From Nitrospiria bacterium (lineage in GTDB: Bacteria; Nitrospirota; Nitrospiria; Nitrospirales; UBA8639): a stretch of 5,264 nt of DNA. Position 1 is the stretch's first letter; every line of letters starts with the position of its first letter. Below the pieces are notes generated by a model that saw nothing but the letters and a program-made list of their open reading frames with translations, was not told the DNA's origin and made no database searches. The DNA lies in NCBI GenBank assembly GCA_030430725.1, contig JAUIKP010000272.1, positions 1 to 5,264 of the forward strand, given 5' to 3'. Positions 1-5,239 of this stretch are shown here, in pieces. Position numbers and translations under genes: made by a program.

Positions 1-599
1 ATTTTTTGAGTAGACTCAACCCCGAACCGGCCCAGACCCGGTTACTGGTTCTGGCAGGTTGCTTCGATGCCATTGCCGGTGAGGTCACCCGTCCCGGCCT
101 GCTCTGGCGGGTCTACGCCGAGCATCCAATCTGTGGCATCTCCTCATCCAGATCAGTTACACCCCACCCCACCCCGTTATTGCCAACCGTTCGTCGGCTC
201 CCGATTCCGAATGAATATGACACAGACCGCCTCATCCAGCATGAGATTGAGCTCTTCGGCTTCCCTCTCCGTTGCCATCCGCTGACGCTCTACGCGAGAC
301 ACTTGCAAAGCCTGCAGATTACTCCGGCGACAGAGATGGCTAGGCATATCGGCCGTCGGATCATGATGGTTGGCTGGCTGATCACGGAAAAAGCCGCCTC
401 GACGAAACATGGCAAGCCCATGGAATTTATCACGCTGGAAGATACCACGGCACTTTACGATGCCACGCTATTCCCCGAAATATTTCAACGATACGGACCG
501 TTACTCACAAACGAACGGCCGCTTCTTCTGGAGGGCTTGGTGGAAGAAGACTTCACCGCCACCACACTGACAGTGCAGCATCTGCAGGTGATCGGTTAA
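1..599 (+). CDS. dnaE: DNA polymerase III alpha subunit, DnaE family (3' end only)
   Basis: This is the C-terminal ~198 residues of a replicative or accessory DNA polymerase III alpha subunit. The reading frame (codons from position 3) is open to the window edge, so the gene starts outside it. Three DnaE features appear in order: a helix-hairpin-helix stretch (AQTRLLVLAGCFDAIAG, about nt 33-83); the conserved segment before the OB domain (IELFGFPLRCHPLTLY, about nt 247-294), matching the family's 'LGF..S.HPL' signature; and an OB fold from about nt 345 to the stop, containing GKPMEFITLEDTTALYDATL. The catalytic PHP and palm domains lie outside the window. The style resembles second DnaE copies that often accompany mutagenesis genes, but the fragment cannot separate a main replicase from a DnaE2-like enzyme. 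It converges on the minus-strand gene ending at 759. Family assignment is firm; subtype is inference. Confidence 0.9.
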   Translation, partial: FLSRLNPEPAQTRLLVLAGCFDAIAGEVTRPGLLWRVYAEHPICGISSSRSVTPHPTPLLPTVRRLPIPNEYDTDRLIQHEIELFGFPLRCHPLTLYARHLQSLQITPATEMARHIGRRIMMVGWLITEKAASTKHGKPMEFITLEDTTALYDATLFPEIFQRYGPLLTNERPLLLEGLVEEDFTATTLTVQHLQVIG

Positions 600-758
600 C
601 ACCTTTTCTGTACAAATATGGATGTCGGCAATCCCCCCTGTCACACTGAGCGAACAGCAAAACTCTGTGCAAAGCAGAAAAACAGATAGTCAGAAGAATA
701 ATGCAGCCGGCAGAGGCCATCCCGCATTTGAACGGATAGATGACGGCATCGCAGGCAT

Positions 759-1337
759 TTAGGATTCTTTTTTCTTCGGGGGAGCAAACTCTTCCAGAGG
801 CTGGAAATTGACTGGCAGTTGAAATAAATAATCGGTTACGGGCCGCAGTTTCACATGTCGATACTCGACACTCCAGCTTCCGTCCTTCCTGGTCAACTGC
901 ATCGGGAACTGAATGTCGGTGGCGAACCATTGGTAGTAAACATTAATCTGATCGCCCTCCTGCACCGTCACCTCGTATAAGATCGTCGGATGGCCCTCGC
1001 GCGTCTCCGTGCCGATCTCTTCGCGCGAGATCTCTCCTTCCAGATGCTTACTCAATTTTGGCTCCTGAGCAGGATCATAGGGGAGCGTCTTGAAATGTCT
1101 TACGCGGGAAAGCAGCAGCCACATGAGTTGCTTGTCTTTACGCACAATGGTGACATTGACCGGCCCCATCGACCGATGCTCCAACCGCCACCGGTCATCC
1201 CGATAGTACAGATTGGCCTTTTGAGTATGACGCCCGAACTTGAGGATTTGATCTGCAGTAAATTCCAGCCCCCAAGCCTCAGGGCCTGAGAAAAAACCAC
1301 TGGCGATCAGTACTCCGATGAAGATCCAACAACGCAT
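759..1337 (-). CDS. exported LolA-like / DUF4412-type periplasmic protein
   Basis: A 192-residue protein with a signal peptide: Arg2, a hydrophobic core at about residues 4-17, and a likely cut after Ala-Trp-Gly (21-23). The mature part is rich in beta-strand-forming residues. It follows the pattern of LolA-fold proteins related to outer-membrane lipoprotein sorting: an early ADQILK segment, YRDDRWRLEHR, VTIVRKDKQLMW, a central GTETREGHPTILYEV, then YYQWFATDIQFPMQL and a C-terminal LFQLPVNFQPLEEF. In this family such proteins are periplasmic and probably hold a hydrophobic or lipidated ligand in a half-barrel; the ligand here is unknown. The C-terminus is a charged PPKKKES tail. The ATG (1335-1337) has no clear Shine-Dalgarno sequence, so translation may depend on coupling or on a weak site. 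It is the last gene of the minus-strand cluster, 67 nt after the first BON gene. Family-level call only. Confidence 0.75.
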   Translation of the reverse strand: MRCWIFIGVLIASGFFSGPEAWGLEFTADQILKFGRHTQKANLYYRDDRWRLEHRSMGPVNVTIVRKDKQLMWLLLSRVRHFKTLPYDPAQEPKLSKHLEGEISREEIGTETREGHPTILYEVTVQEGDQINVYYQWFATDIQFPMQLTRKDGSWSVEYRHVKLRPVTDYLFQLPVNFQPLEEFAPPKKKES

Positions 1338-1404
1338 ATATTCATTTTACCAGCAAACGCCGATCACATTCTATAATCGGTGAGGGTTTTCGTAAATTTC
1401 CCCC

Positions 1405-1710
1405 TCATTTGATACTTATTCGGTTCTCAACCAACCCAACCCCCTCGACCTCTCGCGATAAGAGGATCGCTTGTTCAACTTGTTTCATTTCATCTACAAA
1501 CCCACTCAGCTGAACCCGATTTTTAAATGTTTCGACATGAACATCGGTACCTGACACCAGGGGACATCGGAGAAGGGCGGTCTTCACCTTCGTCGTAATG
1601 ACACTGTCATCAAGGTATTCTCCAGTGCTCTCATGAAGGGGGGTGCTGGCGCAACCCATCGAGATCATCAATGAAATGATTCCACCTATTCCTATAACTA
1701 TGTGCATCAT
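1405..1710 (-). CDS. BON-domain lipoprotein, copy 1
   Basis: A small exported protein with one BON domain, a fold thought to bind phospholipid or other envelope components and found in OsmY-type stress proteins. After a hydrophobic leader (residues 4-18) a lipobox-like SMGC places Cys20 as the lipidation site. The domain runs from DDSVITTKVKTALL through VHVETFKNRVQLSGFV to the final VENRISIK. Three in-frame ATGs are possible (1716, 1710, 1707), with an in-frame TAA just upstream. I chose 1710 because GAGG (1719-1722) lies 8 nt before it, the same spacing as in copy 2; from 1716 the protein would be 103 residues. Oddly, the leader has no Lys or Arg, and residue -3 of the lipobox is Ser, so lipidation is less certain than in copy 2. 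About 50 of 81 residues after the lipobox Cys match copy 2, indicating tandem duplication. Confidence 0.85.
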   Translation of the reverse strand: MMHIVIGIGGIISLMISMGCASTPLHESTGEYLDDSVITTKVKTALLRCPLVSGTDVHVETFKNRVQLSGFVDEMKQVEQAILLSREVEGVGLVENRISIK

Positions 1711-1773
1711 CGACATGTCCTCGGATTAGAAAACCTCGCGCACTTCACACTGAAATAACATGCCATGCTTTCT

Positions 1774-2085
1774 TTACTTAATGGACAGGTTATTCTCAAC
1801 TGCCACCACTCCACCGACTTCCCGTGCTAATTGGGCGGCCTGGTCGATTTGCTGAGCATTATTTACAAGGCCGTTTAATTGAACCCGTCCTTTAAAAGTC
1901 GTTACATTAATATCCATGCCAGACACTTCCGGATCACTCAAGAGAGCGGTTTTAACCTTGGTCGTTATGACACTATCATCAATATGCTCTCCAAAACTTT
2001 CCGATTGAGGCCCGCCCGCGCATGCCACCATCAAGGAGGCAAGACAAAGACAAACGACGAATCCCATATTTTGTAATTGTTTCAT
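1774..2085 (-). CDS. BON-domain lipoprotein, copy 2
   Basis: A 103-residue exported lipoprotein with one BON domain. The leader has Lys2, a hydrophobic core from about residue 8, and a lipobox ending LMVAC, so Cys22 should be lipidated after cleavage. The BON domain begins at DDSVITTKVKTALL, continues with INVTTFKGRVQLNGLV, and ends in VENNLSIK. The frame extends upstream to 2151, but the true start is ATG 2085: a strong AAGGAG (2094-2099) sits 8 nt upstream of it and only 2 nt from the alternative ATG at 2091. By family knowledge, BON lipoproteins are envelope-associated and often induced by osmotic or other stress; the actual role here is unknown. It lies 75 nt after the coiled-coil gene and 63 nt before copy 1, consistent with cotranscription. 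Extra cysteines at 12 and 14 lie inside the leader and would be removed. Confidence 0.9.
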   Translation of the reverse strand: MKQLQNMGFVVCLCLASLMVACAGGPQSESFGEHIDDSVITTKVKTALLSDPEVSGMDINVTTFKGRVQLNGLVNNAQQIDQAAQLAREVGGVVAVENNLSIK

Positions 2086-2160
2086 AAACATCACTCCTTT
2101 TTTATAGGTAATCGTGAGAAAAATTTCTTCCGCATGTGCTGGGAAGGCCAACTTTTATCC

Positions 2161-2646
2161 TTATCGGCCATCAGGCCTTTCCGTCATTCGTCCGGCATTA
2201 GACCGGCTGGACGCATTAATCGAACTCCCAAAAAAATTACTTCGTGCATCTTGAAATCTCTCTCGGGCACCCACAAATTTATCTCGTGCTTCCAAATACC
2301 GATCACGATCTCTGCTGAATTTTTCATAGGTTTTGTTAAACCGATGCTCTTCCTGCTCATAAATTGATCTGGCTCGATCAAATTTGGCTCTGGCTTCGTT
2401 GTAACGCATTCGGTCATTCATGAATTGATCAACATTTTCATTAAAATTGTCTTGTGCTTCTTCGTATCGATCTATGTCCCGTTGGGCTTCACCCAGTTCT
2501 TTAAGGGAAGGACCTACGTCTGAAAATGCGGCTGAGTCTTTCGAAGTTTCAGGTCCTTGGGCAAAAGCCCATGTCCCCCCTATTCCCAGGGAGAACACCA
2601 AGAACAGGGAGAAAGACAAAACAGTCTTCAAGGTGTACATTTTCAT
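2161..2646 (-). CDS. secreted coiled-coil protein with a 12-fold aromatic heptad array
   Basis: A 161-residue protein I do not recognise as a named family. It has a classical signal peptide: Lys2 and Lys7, a hydrophobic stretch at 8-25, and Ala-Phe-Ala (27-29) with a likely cut before Gln30. No lipobox is present. A short acidic/Ser linker (30-55) leads into a highly charged helical region. There Phe or Tyr occupies residues 61, 68, 75, 82, 89, 96, 103, 110, 117, 124, 131 and 138, exactly every seven residues. The approximate heptad consensus is [FY]-x-[ED]-A-R-x-[KR], with Ala commonest at +3 and Arg at +4. A Ser/Asn/Arg-rich tail (140-161) follows. The ATG at 2646 has GGAGG (2651-2655) 4 nt upstream; ATG 2640, 10 nt away, is an alternative. 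It is first in the minus-strand cluster. A periplasmic or envelope structural role, as an oligomeric rod, is inference. Confidence 0.85.
   Translation of the reverse strand: MKMYTLKTVLSFSLFLVFSLGIGGTWAFAQGPETSKDSAAFSDVGPSLKELGEAQRDIDRYEEAQDNFNENVDQFMNDRMRYNEARAKFDRARSIYEQEEHRFNKTYEKFSRDRDRYLEARDKFVGARERFQDARSNFFGSSINASSRSNAGRMTERPDGR
2233..2466 (-). repeat. heptad repeat array (21-bp periodicity) in the coiled-coil gene
   Basis: Eleven complete seven-residue units plus a twelfth aromatic, covering residues 61-138. Units at the C-terminal end are the most alike (YLEARDK, FVGARER, FQDARSN). Their DNA also keeps a recognisable GC(A/C)CGA core, suggesting growth by unit duplication there. Units 6 and 7 are the most diverged. 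The only other aromatic residues in or next to the array are Tyr107 and Phe139. Confidence 0.85.
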
Positions 2647-2705
2647 AAATCCTCCATTTTGGTTTTTGAGATTTATCCTGATCGGGGGATGACACTCTCT
2701 ATATG

Positions 2706-2711
2706 CTTATA
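2706..2711 (-). promoter_or_regulatory. candidate -10 element upstream of the coiled-coil gene
   Basis: Read on the minus strand this is TATAAG, five of six matches to the sigma-70 -10 consensus, about 60 nt before the ATG at 2646. No good -35 lies 16-18 nt upstream; the nearest TTG-like box (TTGGTC) is 21 nt away. It would drive the four-gene minus cluster. Weak. Confidence 0.25.
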
Positions 2712-3018
2712 GGTACCACGGCAGGATGCGCCGACCAACTGACAGAAACCCTTGCTTGACCGGACTTTCGATTAAAAAAAGATGTTACAAAGGGAACGGT
2801 CTTGTAAATTAACCGTCCACAAACCATGAGAGAGAGAATCGTAAAAGGAAGGAAAGCGTGATGGGGGACAATGGAGACAAATTGGCCATGGTGGGTCCTT
2901 CCCAAAAACGAAGCGAGCAGGACAGGCCTTATGCCAAAATTAGATTGGACATTTCCTTTCTCCCACTTGAAAAATGAGAATTACTAAAATGGGTGGGTAC
3001 TATAGAACAAACATAAGG

Positions 3019-3046
3019 AATTAGATTGCCATCACAATCTGGAATT
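3019..3046. repeat. inverted repeat (possible hairpin or protein-binding site)
   Basis: AGATTG (3023-3028) and CAATCT (3035-3040) are exact complements around a 6-nt loop. The stem resumes as AATT/AATT (3019-3022 with 3043-3046) after a GG bulge on the right arm. No T-run follows on either strand, so this is not an ordinary intrinsic terminator. Its left arm is also half of a direct repeat with 2938-2947. Function unknown. Confidence 0.4.
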
Positions 3047-3245
3047 GTCATGTTCCCAGAAAGTTTTGATCAAATCCCACTTGCTGTCGTTCCCCAAAAT
3101 ATCCCCATGAACATCCAGATGAGAACTTCACAGATTTATTCACGACTAACTAGGATTCAGGCCTGTTTTTCCAATTCTTAAGGTTCGCCTGACCATCTGC
3201 TCATTGCTCCAGAATGGCGGCATGCCTGCCGAGTTCGCTCCCTCA

Positions 3246-3914
3246 TTAGATAGGAACCACACATTCAGGCCGGTCATTTCTGGGATTGTTCACGAGCTGC
3301 CTGACGGGATAGGCTTCCATCTCCTCGGGGGGAAACGGTCTGAGCAAGACGTTAATTCGCTCAACCGCTTGCAAAGAGGAATCAAGCCAGTTGGCAAAGT
3401 CCTTAGAGGCCAAAATAACCGGCATGCGATGGTGGATTGGTTCCATCACACTATTGGGACCGGTCGTAATGAGGGTACAGGTTTCCAAAGGGTCGGCCTC
3501 GTCTTTCTCCCACCGTTCCCACAAGCCCGCGAAGGCAAATGGCCGATGATCTTTGAATCGAACGTAATAGGGTTGTTTTGTTTTCCCTTCTTGTTTCCAT
3601 TCATAAAAGCCATCCGCTAAGACCAGACAGCGTTGGTGTTTAAACGCTTTGCGGAAAGCCGGCTTCTCCGCCACAGTCTCTCCGCGGGCATTAATCAACT
3701 TATTGCCTATATTGGAATCCTTGGCCCAGGAGGGCACCAGTCCCCACTGTAATTCCACGCATTCGCATTGTCGTGATTCAGGGTTGGTGCGCACGCAGGC
3801 CACTAACTGCGATGGGGCAATGTTGTAACGGGGACTCAATGGCGGGAGGACTTTCAGGCCCAGCTGTTCAGCCAAATGCTGGAAATTCTCTTTGCGTGTG
3901 AAGCGACCGCACAT
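3246..3914 (-). CDS. yedK: SRAP-domain abasic-site protein (YedK/HMCES family)
   Basis: A 222-residue SOS response-associated peptidase (SRAP) protein of normal family length. SRAP proteins bind single-stranded DNA and covalently trap abasic sites through the N-terminal cysteine, forming a stable thiazolidine crosslink that shields the lesion. The required residues are visible. Cys2 follows Met1 in the invariant MCGRF start. Asn75 is in INARGET, Glu105 in DGFYEW and His161 in HHRMPVIL, matching Cys2, Asn75, Glu105 and His160 of Escherichia coli YedK. The nucleotide-binding surface motifs YNIAPSQ (30-36) and WGLVPSWAKD (57-66) are also present. The start is fixed by Cys2, which must become the N-terminal residue, yet no Shine-Dalgarno sequence precedes it. 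The gene stands alone, divergent from the methyltransferase. Function is firm by family; SOS control here is inference. Confidence 0.95.
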   Translation of the reverse strand: MCGRFTRKENFQHLAEQLGLKVLPPLSPRYNIAPSQLVACVRTNPESRQCECVELQWGLVPSWAKDSNIGNKLINARGETVAEKPAFRKAFKHQRCLVLADGFYEWKQEGKTKQPYYVRFKDHRPFAFAGLWERWEKDEADPLETCTLITTGPNSVMEPIHHRMPVILASKDFANWLDSSLQAVERINVLLRPFPPEEMEAYPVRQLVNNPRNDRPECVVPI

Positions 3915-3922
3915 AATTGGCT

Positions 3923-3928
3923 ATTATC
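3923..3928 (-). promoter_or_regulatory. candidate -10 element just upstream of the SRAP start
   Basis: Read on the minus strand this is GATAAT, five of six matches to TATAAT, ending 8 nt before the ATG at 3914. Transcription beginning about 7 nt downstream would start within a few bases of the start codon, which fits the absence of a Shine-Dalgarno sequence. The hexamer 17 nt upstream (GGGTTA) is a poor -35. Confidence 0.3.
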
Positions 3929-3950
3929 AAGCTTCAAATTTGCTCTAACC

Positions 3951-3966
3951 CTACAAATTTCTGTAG
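3951..3966. promoter_or_regulatory. palindromic operator candidate upstream of the SRAP gene
   Basis: CTACAAATTTCTGTAG has 5-bp complementary arms (CTACA/TGTAG) around a 6-nt centre, starting 37 nt before the SRAP start codon. Relative to the GATAAT box it lies at or just upstream of the -35 position, a plausible place for a repressor such as LexA. LexA boxes differ among phyla and this is not the E. coli CTGT-N8-ACAG form, so the factor is unknown. Confidence 0.35.
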
Positions 3967-4074
3967 AAAAAGGAAAGGGGATGATTCACGAAAACGAATC
4001 GAGGACTCCCAGCGCTATTTACCACGATCAGGAAATAGGTAGGATGGCCAAAACCCCATGTTTTCTCTCATATA

Positions 4075-4085
4075 TCACAATGTGA
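4075..4085. promoter_or_regulatory. short palindrome TCACAATGTGA
   Basis: Exact 5-bp arms TCACA/TGTGA around a single central A. The arms are those of a CRP-type site but in inverted order and without the 6-nt spacer, so it is not a CRP site. It lies between the two divergent genes, about 160 nt from the SRAP start and 185 nt from the methyltransferase start. It could arise by chance. Confidence 0.2.
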
Positions 4086-4174
4086 AATTACTGCTGTCCA
4101 GATAGCATTTTTTCCATTGAAGGGTTTAATTTTCCCGGAAGTCAATTTCCCTGGTTCCCACCTCCCTTTTATTT

Positions 4175-4180
4175 TATGAT
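4175..4180 (+). promoter_or_regulatory. candidate -10 element for the methyltransferase gene
   Basis: TATGAT matches five of six bases of the -10 consensus and lies about 90 nt before the ATG at 4271. The -35 region at 17-18 nt spacing (TGGTTC or CTGGTT) is weak. Confidence 0.25.
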
Positions 4181-4270
4181 CTGGAAACCGGAAACATGAA
4201 ATAATCCGTGTATGTTCCAGGAATTTTTAAGAAATTCGTTTTATACAGGAAATCACCGGAGGCACTGACG

Positions 4271-5080
4271 ATGACCGACCAGGAACGCATTCGCATCTTT
4301 GATTCCCAGGGGGAGGACTACAAGCAGGCCTTTCAAATTTTCCTGAATCATACCGACCAGAAACGGAACGCAAAACGTTGGCTGCAGCAAGTCGTTGACG
4401 ATCTGCCGGTTCGACAGGTGTTCGTCGACGCCGGGGCCGGCAATGGCGAACTCACCCGCGCCTTCACCGCCGCTTTCAACCGCACTATCGCCATCGAACC
4501 AAACATGTATCTGCTGAATCAACTTCAACAGACCGTTCCAACTGTGGAAGCCATAGGTCTGCCAATCCTGTCCGCTCAGCCATCCGCTCCGGGCGATTTG
4601 GTGCTCTCCTCGCATACATTCTATTACATACCCACCGATGAATGGCTCACCCACCTCGAACGTCTCGTTTCCTGGATGTCTCCGACCGGCATCACCATTA
4701 TCGTCCTACAGAATCGCGAGAGTGGCTGCATGAACATGTTTCATCATTTCTTCTCCCACCGGTTTGAACTTCATAGGACGGTGGACCAGTTCCGCGCCAA
4801 GCACGGCAACCAGTACGAGGTCATGACCACCCTCGATCCGGCACATGTCGACACTCCCGACCTATCCTCCACCTACGCCGTCGCCGAATTCATGCTCAAT
4901 CTGCTCAGTATCGAGCAGGCTCCCAGACGAAAAGACGTCGAAGCCTATATTCAGTCCCACTTTGCCCTCCTTGGTGGAGGCTATCGCATTCCCGTTCATC
5001 AAGACTTCTTTCAGATCCGTGCCAAAGGGCATGCCTGCGGCAGCGGTGAGTCGCCAGCTGAAGACGGGAGAGAATTGTGA
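4271..5080 (+). CDS. class I SAM-dependent methyltransferase, substrate unknown
   Basis: A 269-residue soluble methyltransferase with a Rossmann-like fold, using S-adenosylmethionine. Motif I is the glycine-rich VFVDAGAGNGE (residues 50-60). The acidic residue that holds the ribose hydroxyls is Glu76 in IAIEPN. A motif-IV-like strand follows at DLVLSSHTFYYI (109-120), then the strand ITIIVLQNRE (141-150). The C-terminal half (about 155-250) is probably the substrate-binding part; its overall arrangement loosely recalls histamine N-methyltransferase-like enzymes, but that is a weak impression. The frame extends upstream to a GTG at 4208, yet the ATG at 4271 is preferred because GGAGG (4258-4262) lies 8 nt before it. 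There is no signal peptide or membrane segment, so it acts in the cytoplasm. GC content looks higher than in the envelope cluster (37 of 60 bases at 4441-4500). No operon partner is visible. Confidence 0.85.
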   Translation: MTDQERIRIFDSQGEDYKQAFQIFLNHTDQKRNAKRWLQQVVDDLPVRQVFVDAGAGNGELTRAFTAAFNRTIAIEPNMYLLNQLQQTVPTVEAIGLPILSAQPSAPGDLVLSSHTFYYIPTDEWLTHLERLVSWMSPTGITIIVLQNRESGCMNMFHHFFSHRFELHRTVDQFRAKHGNQYEVMTTLDPAHVDTPDLSSTYAVAEFMLNLLSIEQAPRRKDVEAYIQSHFALLGGGYRIPVHQDFFQIRAKGHACGSGESPAEDGREL

Positions 5081-5104
5081 TCCAAGTGAAATTTGGAGGC
5101 CGCC

Positions 5105-5215
5105 GTGCAAGCGCTTCCAATTCATGTTGGGAGAAAGGTCTCGCTGGCTCCACAAGCCTCAATACAACGAAAAGGTTCCCGCTTCAGGTTCCTCCAAGAA
5201 GGTAGAGAGCATTGA
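5105..5215 (+). CDS. possible 36-residue ORF, GTG start
   Basis: A short frame starting GTG 25 nt after the methyltransferase stop. TTTGGAGG (5092-5099) lies 5 nt upstream, a strong ribosome-binding site, and the stop overlaps the left arm of the hairpin at 5215-5239. The product is basic (several Arg and Lys) with no recognisable motif. A second frame, starting ATG 5124, is open to the window edge and competes with it. Either or both may be chance. Confidence 0.2.
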   Translation: MQALPIHVGRKVSLAPQASIQRKGSRFRFLQEGREH

Positions 5216-5239
5216 ACGGAATGGCGCAATCCCGTTTTT
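5215..5239 (+). terminator. weak intrinsic terminator candidate
   Basis: AACGG (5215-5219) pairs with CCGTT (5232-5236), the stem continues with AT/AT after one mismatch, and TTTTT (5235-5239) follows, partly inside the stem. It would end the methyltransferase transcript about 135 nt after the stop. The stem is short and imperfect. Confidence 0.35.

Larger units (their letters stand above)
2647..3245. other. 599-nt intergenic region without a convincing gene
   Basis: This separates the coiled-coil gene from the end of the SRAP gene. The longest frame (minus strand, 2699-2905, TTG start) gives a low-complexity peptide I do not recognise. A 26-codon minus-strand frame (2809-2889) has a passable GGAAGG upstream but nothing else to support it. 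The stretch appears richer in A and T than the methyltransferase gene. It contains one inverted repeat (3019-3046, listed separately) and a 10-nt direct repeat AATTAGATTG at 2938-2947 and 3019-3028. I see no terminator for the SRAP gene, no tRNA, and no recognisable riboswitch. Confidence 0.6.
3915..4270. other. divergent intergenic region between SRAP and methyltransferase genes
   Basis: These 356 nt should hold the promoters of both divergent genes. Besides the GATAAT box and the 16-bp palindrome on the SRAP side, they contain GATTC/GAATC arms at 3983-4000, the 11-bp palindrome TCACAATGTGA at 4075-4085, and a tandem GGAAAC pair at 4183-4195. Short frames here (for example plus strand 3876-4085) partly overlap the SRAP gene and show no protein-like features. 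I see no small gene or structured RNA. Confidence 0.5.

Noticed and set aside
600..758. Bidirectional terminator between the convergent genes
   Set aside because: Only 4-5-bp stems with large loops were found, none followed by a proper T-run.
1338..1404. Possible promoter (TTTACG, 15 nt, TATAGA) and CCGAT/ATCGG hairpin before the LolA-like gene
   Set aside because: The spacing is short and the stem is only 5 bp with a 10-nt loop, not distinguishable from chance.
2704..2722. Sigma-54-like TGGTAC...GC on the minus strand upstream of the coiled-coil gene
   Set aside because: The GG-to-GC spacing is 9 nt rather than the required 10, and the -12 half is poor.
2809..2889. 26-codon minus-strand frame with GGAAGG upstream
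   Set aside because: Too short and unrecognisable; the ribosome-binding site alone is not enough.
2699..2905. 68-codon minus-strand frame in the long intergenic region
   Set aside because: It has a TTG start, no good ribosome-binding site in the right place, a low-complexity product without motif, and no supporting context.
3158..3226. Short palindromes CAGGCCTG and GGCATGCC downstream of the SRAP gene
   Set aside because: Eight-base perfect palindromes without a loop or T-run are expected by chance and cannot act as terminators.
3876..4085. 69-codon plus-strand frame
   Set aside because: Its start lies inside the SRAP gene on the opposite strand, and the product shows no domain or signal.
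4208..4270. N-terminal extension of the methyltransferase to GTG 4208
   Set aside because: No ribosome-binding site at the GTG, whereas ATG 4271 has GGAGG at 8 nt and a typical start.
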